Both the position numbers and the translations under genes were made by a program. From Affinundibacterium seohonense (GTDB lineage: Bacteria > Pseudomonadota > Gammaproteobacteria > Burkholderiales > Burkholderiaceae_D), in the NCBI RefSeq assembly GCF_014284305.1, contig NZ_JACOFW010000001.1, positions 62,001 to 126,000 on the forward strand: a DNA stretch of 64,000 nt, in the 5' to 3' direction. Positions within the stretch are counted from its first letter, which is position 1. Each line of letters starts with the position of its first letter. Shown one piece after another: positions 9,716 to 17,724 of the stretch. The notes under the pieces are model-generated. The model saw only the letters and a program-made list of their open reading frames with translations. It was not told where the DNA came from and ran no database searches.

Positions 9716-10894
9716 TCAGTGAATGTATTGCGATTGCGGGTATCCTTTTTGTAGTTGCGTAGCGATGATTCCACGCGATGAAATTGCTTTAGATTTCTTG
9801 TGCTTGGTGATTTTTTCTTTGATTTCGCTCTTGCAAAAAGCTCGTTGACCTGGTGGTGCAACGAAGCGGTAGTAGTAATCTGGTTTGCAGATGTAACCAA
9901 TAACGCGTTCCTTCAGGTTGTTAATCATCGCGATGTCACTTCGATGGATCATCCCAATATAACAGTTGTCATGTCCTGCATATTTTTCGTTAAGATTAAT
10001 CGACGTACCTCTGCCTTGAGTGATAACGTTATTCCAATTTCTGCATAAGATCTCTGCAATTGAAATTCCCTGGCGTACCCTTGACCCGTCTAAAAAAATC
10101 ACAACGTGATGATGAAACGTTTTCTGTGGCTTGAATTCTGTTTTGACTATGTACGCGCATAGTTCATTGTTGCGAAATATGGCACCTAGGCTTTTGATGA
10201 AATTTGCACGATGTTCAAAACACTCGTGCTTACTTACGGCGGATAAGTCGTTAGATAAATATTTATAGTTGCGTAAGTAGCCTAAGTCGATTCGGACAAC
10301 AAGCAGCCTTGATCGTTGTCTAAATAAATGGTCAACCAGACGAAAGCAGCCACGCAAGTTCTTGAGCGAAGAGCGGTTGTGAGATTTACATTTTTTTGCA
10401 AACTTGAGTGACTGCGCTTTTTTCTGAATAAATTGAACACATGCATTGAGTTGATTCAGCAAGTGATCCGCTTTACCCTGATGATTGTGTAGGTCGGCAA
10501 TAGTTAACAAATCCAGTTGGTATCTCTTTATGGCCCCGATAAACAATAAATAGCTAGGGTGAAAAGCGTGTGATGGGTTCTTCGTTTGGATGGCAATTGG
10601 ACTTACTGGGCTCTTTAGCAATAAAGCCAGAAACTTCTTGCCTAAGCGATCGCCATGAACCTGTCTAAGTTGTGGGCGACTCTGACAGTTTAGCCAAAAT
10701 CTGTGGTGAAGAATGTCATCATTTTTTAGTTCATGTATTAATTTCTCGATCCTAAAGAGTGTAGTGTAGTAATCAAATTCTGACGTTAAAGCATGTGTTG
10801 TTTCTTTATCCTCTTGGACTAAAGTGAGTGAAGCATTGAAAAAAAGATGCTCATTGACTCGCTCAATTTCAGTAATGCTATCCATTGTAGACAT
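9716..10894 (-). CDS. Inovirus Gp2 / YagK-YfjJ-like replication-associated protein
   Basis: A 392-residue basic protein. The C-terminal half resembles the YagK/YfjJ domain and inovirus-type Gp2 proteins in pattern: LLVVRIDLGYLRN, then a hydrophobic-His cluster FHHHVVIFLDGS (about 258-270), a WNNVITQGRGTSINLN segment, and ERVIGYICKPDYYY. Histidine-hydrophobic clusters of this kind recall HUH-type rolling-circle initiators, but a catalytic tyrosine cannot be assigned with confidence. Such proteins are common cargo of P4-like elements next to AlpA and DUF3987 genes, as here. The assignment is by remembered family pattern, not a search. Confidence 0.6.
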   Translation of the reverse strand: MSTMDSITEIERVNEHLFFNASLTLVQEDKETTHALTSEFDYYTTLFRIEKLIHELKNDDILHHRFWLNCQSRPQLRQVHGDRLGKKFLALLLKSPVSPIAIQTKNPSHAFHPSYLLFIGAIKRYQLDLLTIADLHNHQGKADHLLNQLNACVQFIQKKAQSLKFAKKCKSHNRSSLKNLRGCFRLVDHLFRQRSRLLVVRIDLGYLRNYKYLSNDLSAVSKHECFEHRANFIKSLGAIFRNNELCAYIVKTEFKPQKTFHHHVVIFLDGSRVRQGISIAEILCRNWNNVITQGRGTSINLNEKYAGHDNCYIGMIHRSDIAMINNLKERVIGYICKPDYYYRFVAPPGQRAFCKSEIKEKITKHKKSKAISSRGIIATQLQKGYPQSQYIH

Positions 10895-11286
10895 CCCTAA
10901 TGTTGTGTTGCGTCACGTGTGATGATTTTGTTGTCCTTTGTCCTGATGAAGTCAATTCGGTGCTGATTATTGCTAAGTCCGTTACCAATGGCTTAATAGT
11001 TGTATATGGTCTAGTTGATTAGTATATTTAAATATTCTATTTTATTAGTTACAAATATTTTCTTTCTGTTATTTACGCGAAATGGCCTAAATTTATACCT
11101 AGGCTCGATAAAAAAAGTGGGAATGCTAGCCTATACGTGGCCTGAAAGTTAGTGTCGTATTTCTGTCATTAATTTGTGAAACTGTGGTTGCCAAAAAATA
11201 GGTTTTATCGATAAGAATACGAGAATTTCCTTTCCATTTAGCTGCTACGAATGCTACACGTAGCATTCGTAGCAGTTGGTTGTTGG
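10895..11286. other. Non-coding gap, AT-rich, with one strong hairpin
   Basis: No credible gene. It holds the upstream region of the Gp2-like gene (minus strand) and, near its right end, the 34-bp inverted repeat described separately. No iterons could be made out by eye. Confidence 0.6.
11242..11275. repeat. Perfect 15-bp inverted repeat with 4-bp centre
   Basis: Arms ctgctacgaatgcta (11242-11256) and tagcattcgtagcag (11261-11275) are perfectly complementary with cacg between them. It starts 12 bp past the stop of the DUF3987 gene (minus strand). No T-run follows on either side, so it is not a standard terminator. It could be an mRNA-stabilising hairpin, a recombinase-type site or part of an origin. 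Confidence 0.75.
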
Positions 11287-12723
11287 TTAATAACTGATGT
11301 ATGGGTTGTATTGCAATGCGTTAATGTTTAATTGCACCAAATTTGTACCAGTGCTTGGATCTAATAACAGTTGAATGCCGCCGACACTCATCAACGTCGC
11401 TAATGCTTTTTTCAGGCGCATTGCATTACGCGTTGAATTCGGGCCATACTTAAGAATAAGGTTTACTTTCGTTACGAATTCTTGACGGTCACAGTATCGT
11501 GCAATAAGCCACTCATGAATCTTCATTGCGTCGTGCATTTCCTGCGTGACTTTCGGTTTTGAGAAGCAACGGCTGAACTCATTTAAATACCAGTTCGCCA
11601 ATGTTGTAGCTTTGCACATGATTTCAAATGTGATTGCACCTGTTTTGTTTTCATAAATATGAAAAAGTGCGGCTAAACGCGCAGCCTGTTCTGCACTTTT
11701 GGATGCGCCATCACGAACGTCAGAGTAACACGCTCCCGGACTCATGAAACTTTCAACCATATTTGCATAACGAACCCATTCGTTTTTTGCATCATGCGAA
11801 AACGTTAGAACTTGCTTGTCAGTTAAAATGCTGTCTGACGAAGACAAAATTTGAGCAGTACGATTCTGAAACAGCTTTAAATTGGCAAGTTCTGGTGCAG
11901 CCGAAGTGTGCAAAAAACGTTGTCCTTGCGTTGAAACAGGATACGAAAAAAGACAACGTGCTAAATATCCGCAGTCGCGTGCGATACTGTTTGGATCATT
12001 GACAAATTTTGACAGTGATTTTTCCTGTACAGCAATGGAAAATGTCAGACTTTTGTCTCTTGATACAAAACTTGAATCATCACGACGATTAACATATACA
12101 TCCGTGCCATCCCAATATCCGTTTAGCATGGGAAGGTCAGCCATGGCTCGGCCATTCAAAATAAGACCACCTTCATCGGAGATCAGTCCTGCGGAAGGTG
12201 TTTTTGAATATAGATGCCAAGAAACCGCTTCTGGCGTTGCATCGCGAAGTATGTACTGTGTTGACTTGGGCGCAATTGGCTTCCTTTGGTTATGTATGTC
12301 CAGTTCGGCTTGAGTTGATTCGGCCAGTTTCAGGTCTCCATCCTTTGCTGCCGCTGAAAGTATTCTTTTGAGCGATTTCTTTTGTTCTGTCCAAACCGCA
12401 TTTTTGCTTTCGTACTTATTGATTTCGTCATCAAGTAACGCCTCGCTCAGCTTTTCAGCATCGTAGAAAGGCTTCATGAATAATTTATCGACAGTTGATT
12501 TGCGTTCACCTGACGGTGCACATGTCAGTACGAAGAGATTAATGGGAATGATTTTGCCAATGGGGAGTTCCACATTCGCCGAATGTTGACTGGCTAGAGA
12601 CATTGCTGTTAAAGCGCCAGCGGCCACCAAAGGTATTGGTGCTTGGGTGGCATGACCTACATCAAAAATCGCATTTCTTAGAATTTCCGGAAGGACCTCA
12701 ATTGGGTACGGTGCGTTAAACAT
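11287..12723 (-). CDS. DUF3987 (YfjI-like) ATPase or primase-helicase-like protein
   Basis: A 478-residue protein of the DUF3987 type found in prophages and integrative elements. It opens with a hydrophobic region rich in small residues (ATQAPIPLVAAGALTAMSLASQ), then a P-loop-like sequence LTCAPSGERKSTV near residues 62-74. Later acidic segments (ISDEGGLILNGRAM) fit a Walker B region. Related proteins are associated with element replication, but the biochemical role is inference. It overlaps the upstream AlpA-type gene by 8 bp, so the two are co-translated. Confidence 0.75.
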   Translation of the reverse strand: MFNAPYPIEVLPEILRNAIFDVGHATQAPIPLVAAGALTAMSLASQHSANVELPIGKIIPINLFVLTCAPSGERKSTVDKLFMKPFYDAEKLSEALLDDEINKYESKNAVWTEQKKSLKRILSAAAKDGDLKLAESTQAELDIHNQRKPIAPKSTQYILRDATPEAVSWHLYSKTPSAGLISDEGGLILNGRAMADLPMLNGYWDGTDVYVNRRDDSSFVSRDKSLTFSIAVQEKSLSKFVNDPNSIARDCGYLARCLFSYPVSTQGQRFLHTSAAPELANLKLFQNRTAQILSSSDSILTDKQVLTFSHDAKNEWVRYANMVESFMSPGACYSDVRDGASKSAEQAARLAALFHIYENKTGAITFEIMCKATTLANWYLNEFSRCFSKPKVTQEMHDAMKIHEWLIARYCDRQEFVTKVNLILKYGPNSTRNAMRLKKALATLMSVGGIQLLLDPSTGTNLVQLNINALQYNPYISY

Positions 12724-13156
12724 TTTTCACCTCAACTGTGTTATTGATTTTCAACGATTGTGCAGCATCGCGTTCTGCGATTTTGGTTTGTACCCAGCTC
12801 AAAACTTCGCCCAAAGGCCAACCGCGTGAACGCTTAGAGATTGCAATTGGCTTTGGAAACGTGGGATCGTAGCGTTCATCCTTAGGGTCTAGCTTTGCAT
12901 AAACCGATGCTCTACTTAAGCATGTAATTGCAATAACTTTTGGCATACGAATTATATGAATGGATTTCATTGCTTCAGTAACCAGGTTGTGATCCACCAA
13001 GTTTTCAAATTTTGGCTTTGTTGTTGAATCGTCGAACTTTGGGTTCGTCAGTAAGTTTGACGAAGCTTCAATATTTGTCTCTTCTGCAGTTATAAAAATT
13101 TTAGAGAGATTGGCTTTTGAAAGGCCTTTAGACTGCATATTGAAATTGTTTCTCAT
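12716..13156 (-). CDS. AlpA-type helix-turn-helix regulator
   Basis: A 146-residue protein. The C-terminal half matches the AlpA/MerR-like small DNA-binding fold: IIRMPKVIAITCLSRASVYAKL (helix-turn-helix), then FPKPIAISKRSRGWPLGEVLSWVQTKIAER. AlpA proteins act as element regulators or excision factors. The first 60 residues are a low-similarity extension, and a second ATG at residue 7 is possible. It overlaps the DUF3987 gene by 8 bp and is transcribed from the long gap at 13157-13715. Confidence 0.8.
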   Translation of the reverse strand: MRNNFNMQSKGLSKANLSKIFITAEETNIEASSNLLTNPKFDDSTTKPKFENLVDHNLVTEAMKSIHIIRMPKVIAITCLSRASVYAKLDPKDERYDPTFPKPIAISKRSRGWPLGEVLSWVQTKIAERDAAQSLKINNTVEVKNV

Positions 13157-13715
13157 GTTTTATCCTTTTAGATGCTGAAATTCATTAAATTTGTTAAAAA
13201 TATATTGTAAATGGCCACTCTTTCGGTCGAAAAAAACCGATGGAGGTAGATCAAACTTCTGGGGACATAGGGCCGAGGATTTTCTTTGAAAATCTGGCAG
13301 ACATGATTTGAAAATTTCTGACTATTGAAACGTCGAAAAAATCAAATGATGGTGCTTTGAACACCACGCGATGGGGCTGTTGAATGAGAAAAATTGAATT
13401 TCAAATAACAGCGGGGGGGAGGTCCTTCGTTAAATTCGTACTGCATTAACATGCAGGTATGTGCAGGTATTTTCCTTTCCTTTGTTTTCCAAATTTATTT
13501 AATCGGACATTTCATGGGTTTTAATTTAATTGATGGTCATGTGAAAAGCAAGAAATTTTTTAGATTTCGCCGATGTTTTTTGAGGTCGATCCTATTTTAA
13601 TATTCACCAGAGATTGTTCGCTTGTTGCATAAGTCGTCCCGAAATTAAAGACGAAAATCTCCTGGCGTCTATCTTGGTTTTTTGGGGTATTTTATCGACG
13701 AAATCTGAAAAGGGA
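13157..13715. other. Non-coding regulatory gap upstream of the AlpA-type gene
   Basis: 559 bp with no credible gene. It holds the promoter region for alpA-DUF3987 on the minus strand and the 3' flank of the Gp3-like gene. Visible small repeats are a 10-bp tandem (tgcaggtatg then tgcaggtatt, 13452-13471) and the overlapping inverted repeat ctgcat-taac-atgcag (13441-13456), candidate sites for a regulator or initiator. A polypurine stretch agcggggggga lies near 13410-13420. Confidence 0.5.
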
Positions 13716-14648
13716 TTACTCGACCAGATTTGTGTTTGGTGCCTGCTGATCACGAAGGCGATTCCGTAACTTGTCCCTTAGTTCGATTTTCCTACCGTCA
13801 GATAAATTATGAGATTGGCTTCCATGATTTGCTGGTATTTCCTCAGATACGGAGAAAAACTCTTCCAGCAATCCTGTCAGATCTTCACTTGATTCCTCGA
13901 ATGCACCATTGATAAATCCACCGCGCGCAGCGGTGTCAAGCTCAGATTGCAAGTAACCTGATTGCTTTCGTTGATTGTCCAACATCTTGGCATTTTCGAT
14001 CGCATCCATTAATTTCATTCCGTCCCGAATAGTGATGTCGACATAGTAAATTGGTGCACGATAGCTTTGTGTTGTACTTTTTCCCCTTAGTTTCAATTCT
14101 AAAGGTAAGCACGACAATAAATTACCTGACAAAGCTTGATAGTAATGCAATCGCGCTGTGAGACTGCGAATACTATTGAACCCAGTCGTTCTAAAAATGA
14201 ACGTGCCTAATTCGTCATCGTCACCCAGCACGACATTCAATCGGCCATAGGGCTTACATGCGCCGCCCTTAGCCAGTTCGCATAAATCAGGGGAAGGGCA
14301 GGGTAAGGATTGGATGCCTTCGCCAGTAAAGCGACGGCATGTCTCGCCATTACCAACGCATAATGGACGACCAGATTTTCGGTCAAATAGGCTGTATTCA
14401 GCACGTAGATTTAAATCAGGTTCGTTAAACAGCAGCCGGATCGGAATAGATCGAATTTTTCCGTTACTGGATTCTTTGCGCAAAGCTTCGTCGATTGGAT
14501 GATTGACCCAACCATCTGCGTTTTGCACCTGTGAAGTGATCGTGAATTGATCATCTTTCTCTGGCAGTCTCTTGCCATTTTTTTCGACCACGCGGCCAAT
14601 GCTGATGCGGCCTAATATTGGTGGCGTGATTGCAAGTCCTTTAATCAT
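13716..14648 (-). CDS. Gp3-like / 'hydrolase or metal-binding' protein with Cys cluster
   Basis: About 310 residues from the ATG at 14648, which has a ggag 6 nt upstream; a longer start at 14684 lacks a site. The N-terminus PPILGRISIGRVVEKNGKRLP leads to a Cys cluster: C in LCVGNGETCRR, then LPCPSPDLCELAKGGACKPYG. This is followed by LNVVLGDDDELGTFIFRTTGFNSIRSL. The order (GRI-x-IG motif, Cys cluster, FRTTGF strand) resembles the phiC31 Gp3-like recombination directionality family and proteins annotated 'hydrolase or metal-binding'. The last 90 residues are polar and probably disordered. It lies downstream of the YqaJ and DUF932 genes on the same strand. Function inferred. Confidence 0.6.
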   Translation of the reverse strand: MIKGLAITPPILGRISIGRVVEKNGKRLPEKDDQFTITSQVQNADGWVNHPIDEALRKESSNGKIRSIPIRLLFNEPDLNLRAEYSLFDRKSGRPLCVGNGETCRRFTGEGIQSLPCPSPDLCELAKGGACKPYGRLNVVLGDDDELGTFIFRTTGFNSIRSLTARLHYYQALSGNLLSCLPLELKLRGKSTTQSYRAPIYYVDITIRDGMKLMDAIENAKMLDNQRKQSGYLQSELDTAARGGFINGAFEESSEDLTGLLEEFFSVSEEIPANHGSQSHNLSDGRKIELRDKLRNRLRDQQAPNTNLVE

Positions 14649-14736
14649 GTTCATCTCCAAAAAAGAATGCCCATGCAGTTGCACGGGCAGAGTAATGTTG
14701 TAAAAAATTGCGGTTGTTTTTGAATGCGAAGTGCTT

Positions 14737-15735
14737 CTAGGTAGCGATAAGAAATCGCCGGTTGCCAGGACGAACTAATGGATATTTGCTGATAAGATCA
14801 GGAATCTCTTTTAGCGCAGCGCTAATATCAAGTACTACCGAGTCTTTGCTTCGCTTCCAAGAGACGGTTCCAGTTTCAAATGTCGCTCGGCTAGCAGTGC
14901 CCATCTTTTGCTGTATGGTTTGTTTAAGTTCTGCTTCAATCTTTTCTCGGCTGTCAATTTCATTTCGGATCGTGACTAAGTCAGCGAAAATAGATGACAT
15001 GGTGCGATCTGCCGTGAAATCGAGCGTATCGCCGGAATCATGTGGAAAGAGACACTGCAAGGCTAATGCAGACGACTCAGATCCATCGACGGGTGGCGGT
15101 GTATCACTTTCGACAAATGACCAGAAACGTCGCTCTAATTCGATCAGGCGTTCAATCAAGATATCGTCGCGTTCGATACGGTATATCCTAATCTCTTGAC
15201 CACAGATCAGGACACAAACATCTGCTGCAGATTTACCTGTGACCGCTAGTTGATGCTGTACCTGACACTGTACATATTCTGGAACGCCCTCACGCCAAAG
15301 CCGAGCACCAAACTCCCCAGCTGTTTTGCATTCAAGCACTTGTACGTCGTCGCTTCCAACGACCACGTAGTCAAGATTGGCAAGCATCCATGCTTTGTCT
15401 GGATCAGGATGCTGAAGAACGGCGTTGATCTTCCGAACACGATTACCTGATTTCTTTGTATAGTGTGCAGCGACAATCGGCTCTAAGAGTGATCCCCAGT
15501 ACATCGGAGATGATTCATCGTTGACCTCTTGTTTGGGTAAGGCTTGCTCACGCCCAGTCTTGATCATCCAAAGTTCCAGCGGTGACTGATAAGGATTCAG
15601 CCCAACAGCGGTTGCAGCATCGCTGCTTCCTATACCGCGCTTTCTAACGTTTAGCCATTCTTCTCTGCTTAAATCTTTCGTTGATACCAAACGCAAAGCA
15701 GGGCGGTTGGTGCGTACTTCTGCTAATTGGTTCAT
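14737..15735 (-). CDS. YqaJ-type viral recombinase exonuclease
   Basis: A 332-residue lambda-exonuclease-like protein of the PD-(D/E)XK superfamily. The N-terminal domain shows RKRGIGSSDAATAVGLNPYQSPLELW (about 33-58), SLLEPIVAAHY, the metal-binding Asp in MLANLDYVVVG and the core ECKTAG. The C-terminal third is a helical extension. YqaJ exonucleases usually work with an annealing protein to recombine or replicate element DNA. The start is supported by aaagga upstream. It shares its orientation with the DUF932 and Gp3-like genes, forming a likely recombination operon. Confidence 0.88.
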   Translation of the reverse strand: MNQLAEVRTNRPALRLVSTKDLSREEWLNVRKRGIGSSDAATAVGLNPYQSPLELWMIKTGREQALPKQEVNDESSPMYWGSLLEPIVAAHYTKKSGNRVRKINAVLQHPDPDKAWMLANLDYVVVGSDDVQVLECKTAGEFGARLWREGVPEYVQCQVQHQLAVTGKSAADVCVLICGQEIRIYRIERDDILIERLIELERRFWSFVESDTPPPVDGSESSALALQCLFPHDSGDTLDFTADRTMSSIFADLVTIRNEIDSREKIEAELKQTIQQKMGTASRATFETGTVSWKRSKDSVVLDISAALKEIPDLISKYPLVRPGNRRFLIAT

Positions 15736-15811
15736 GCTATCGATTCCTTTAAGAATAAAAAACGACTGAGGGATTAGCTCAGCCGTTTCTTGTTGTGTGT
15801 TGACATGTAGA

Positions 15812-16780
15812 TTAACTAATCATCTGTATTGCATGATCGAGCGCACGTTGTTTTAATGTCGCTCCTTGCCCAAACCATGCCGAGTCAATCCGGTACTCTG
15901 GACTTCTGGCGCGCTTTTCGTGATCGACGTATTCAGTAATTGCGCAGAGTAAGCCCCATGCGGTTCCTGATGCAGCACCAAGTTCAGCGCCTCGGCCATG
16001 ACCTTCATACATTGCCTGCACTTTCTTCAATGCGCGCTCGTTGACAAGACCCTGTGAGACATCGCTTTGACTATCGGACTGGCACAAAACCTTGAGAAAA
16101 TAATTCATCGACTCATGGCTTTTGACTTTGCGTTCAGACAAGGTCTTCATGCGGTACATGAAGCTATCCCACTGCGAAACCGCGATACCCAATTGCTTTT
16201 TCACGCTGTGTGCGTCAAACGAGGTGCTGTGTGGTACTTTGATAGCACTGGTGGCGCCATTGATCGCTAAAGCCAGCGTGTTATTGCAGACAACACGAAT
16301 CGTGGTTGGTGTTGCTGTGGTTGCCAATGTGCCGTCACACGACGTGGCGAGTAGGATGTATCCCTTCACAACGTCATTACCTTTTAATACGCTTTCTTTA
16401 CCAGTCTTTGCTAGTGCCCAGAATTTCTTGCCTGCCTTTAGTACACCCGCTGTTTCTAGTTCAAATCCAGAAATTTCTGTGAGGTCTCGATAGAATTCAA
16501 GAACCTCTTTCGGTTGAACGACTTGGTAGCGTCCGCCAACGACTGAGAGTGGTGCTTTTGTATCGCTTCGGTAAAGAACTTTCTGGTCGTCAAATGACAT
16601 GATGGAGCCGAGTGATCCTGCTTGCTCTGCCATGTAGCGTACGGGTGTTTCGCAGATTTCCCAGTCCATGCCAGCATTCTTCGCCCATACATCAATCGAT
16701 TGTTTTCGGGGTAACAGATTACCTAATTCGTGCCAAGGTTTTTGTCCTGTGTAAGCCATAGTTTGTACAAGGTGTGCCAT
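15812..16780 (-). CDS. DUF932 phage/plasmid-like protein
   Basis: A 322-residue protein beginning MAHLVQTMAYTGQKPWHELGNLLP, the recognisable start of the DUF932 (TIGR03299) family. It also has LYRSDTKAPLSVVGGRYQVVQPKEVLEFYRDL and TTIRVVCNNTLALAI. The family is found on plasmids, phages and integrative elements beside YqaJ-like exonucleases. Its role is not established; a link to recombination is inferred from context only. aaagga precedes the start. Confidence 0.88.
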   Translation of the reverse strand: MAHLVQTMAYTGQKPWHELGNLLPRKQSIDVWAKNAGMDWEICETPVRYMAEQAGSLGSIMSFDDQKVLYRSDTKAPLSVVGGRYQVVQPKEVLEFYRDLTEISGFELETAGVLKAGKKFWALAKTGKESVLKGNDVVKGYILLATSCDGTLATTATPTTIRVVCNNTLALAINGATSAIKVPHSTSFDAHSVKKQLGIAVSQWDSFMYRMKTLSERKVKSHESMNYFLKVLCQSDSQSDVSQGLVNERALKKVQAMYEGHGRGAELGAASGTAWGLLCAITEYVDHEKRARSPEYRIDSAWFGQGATLKQRALDHAIQMIS

Positions 16781-16819
16781 GGTAAATTTCCTTTAAATGA
16801 GGTTTGATTCAATATTGAA

Positions 16820-17161
16820 TTATTCGAGTAATTGAAGTGGTTGATTAAAGTGCGCATCACAGTCAAGGCAGTGATAATTGTCGAGATAACGGTCGTCAAT
16901 TACCTCGCCAATTTTTGCACCGGCAATCCCGCCCGCAGCGCCGCCAACAAGTGCACCAATAATTGCCCCTGCTACTGTTCCTAGTGCCATGCCAGGCGGT
17001 CCTGCGACGGCACCTAATAAGCCACCAACGCGAGCACCGCTGATTGCCGCACTAACTCCATTGACTGAGCCGCCGACTGCGCCAATGATTCCGGCTGAAT
17101 TGCGGGCTATGTTTTTTGTGGTGATGCGACTAGATTGACAATGTGGACATTGAATAGTCAT
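16820..17161 (-). CDS. Zinc-ribbon / glycine-zipper small protein
   Basis: About 113 residues from the ATG at 17161 (aaggag 7 nt upstream); a longer frame to 17239 has no good site. A CPHCQ pair sits at the N-terminus, a CLDC pair near the C-terminus, and about 60 residues between them are almost only Gly, Ala, Val and Ile with repeated GxxxG spacing (VGGLLGAVAGPPGMALG). The shape is one zinc finger split by a membrane-like glycine zipper. Such zippers occur in small membrane proteins. Function not known. It is first in the minus-strand recombination operon. Confidence 0.7.
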   Translation of the reverse strand: MTIQCPHCQSSRITTKNIARNSAGIIGAVGGSVNGVSAAISGARVGGLLGAVAGPPGMALGTVAGAIIGALVGGAAGGIAGAKIGEVIDDRYLDNYHCLDCDAHFNQPLQLLE

Positions 17162-17238
17162 TGACGAACTCCTTTTGATGATAAGTGAATGAATTGCCTT
17201 GGCACCGATTTGATGTAAAGACATTGCAGAAGACAACA

Positions 17239-17283
17239 AAAAGCCAACTGACCAATCCGCGTTTGGATGGTCAGTTGGCTTTT
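17239..17283. terminator. Strong bidirectional hairpin
   Basis: Arms aaaagccaactgacca (17239-17254) and tggtcagttggctttt (17268-17283) flank a further short stem. With A-run on one side and T-run on the other it can end transcription in the + direction and shield the minus-strand operon start, separating the element core from the defence cargo. Confidence 0.7.
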
Positions 17284-17724
17284 ATGTGTGGTGGTAATAA
17301 AGTTGCGGCTTTACTTTCCGCTAAAGGTCAATGGAAGTATATGTGACCAAAAATTATTCAAAAGGGTGGTAGTTCCACTTTTGGGAAATGGAGAAGTCGG
17401 CTTAGTACATAATTATTGGCACGCATATTGCTGAAGTTGTTTTGTATAGGACTCGATAGGTGAGAAACACTTAAGTACCAAGCTGAGCGAAGAAAATACA
17501 TGTAAATACTTTTCATTTACATGTATTTTTTGTCGTCTCGATTTTTTAGTTGATTAATTTTGAGAGAATGGTTTGCTCGACGTAGCTAGCTTCTATAGGT
17601 TTTTATGGGGTGATCGGGTAATATTTGCTTTTAAGCATTTGTTGCAAAATTAGCAGAAGTTTTTTTACAAACCCAAATGCGATTCCTTAATTCCTCTAAA
17701 TAATAACAAAACAAAAAACATCCA
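17284..17724. other. Non-coding gap upstream of hsdM
   Basis: 441 bp, AT-rich, without a credible gene. It contains the inverted repeat at 17493-17530 and must hold the promoter of the type I restriction operon. No convincing -35/-10 pair was chosen by eye. Confidence 0.5.
17493..17530. terminator. Inverted repeat with T-run upstream of hsdM
   Basis: aaaatacatgtaaat (17493-17507) and atttacatgtatttt (17515-17529) are perfect 15-bp arms round a 7-nt loop, followed by more T. It could be a terminator that insulates hsdM or an operator, as the core tacatgta is itself palindromic. Confidence 0.55.

Noticed and set aside
11882-12313. 143-codon frame antisense to the DUF3987 gene
   Set aside because: Shadow of the real gene; the minus-strand protein has family motifs and this one has none.
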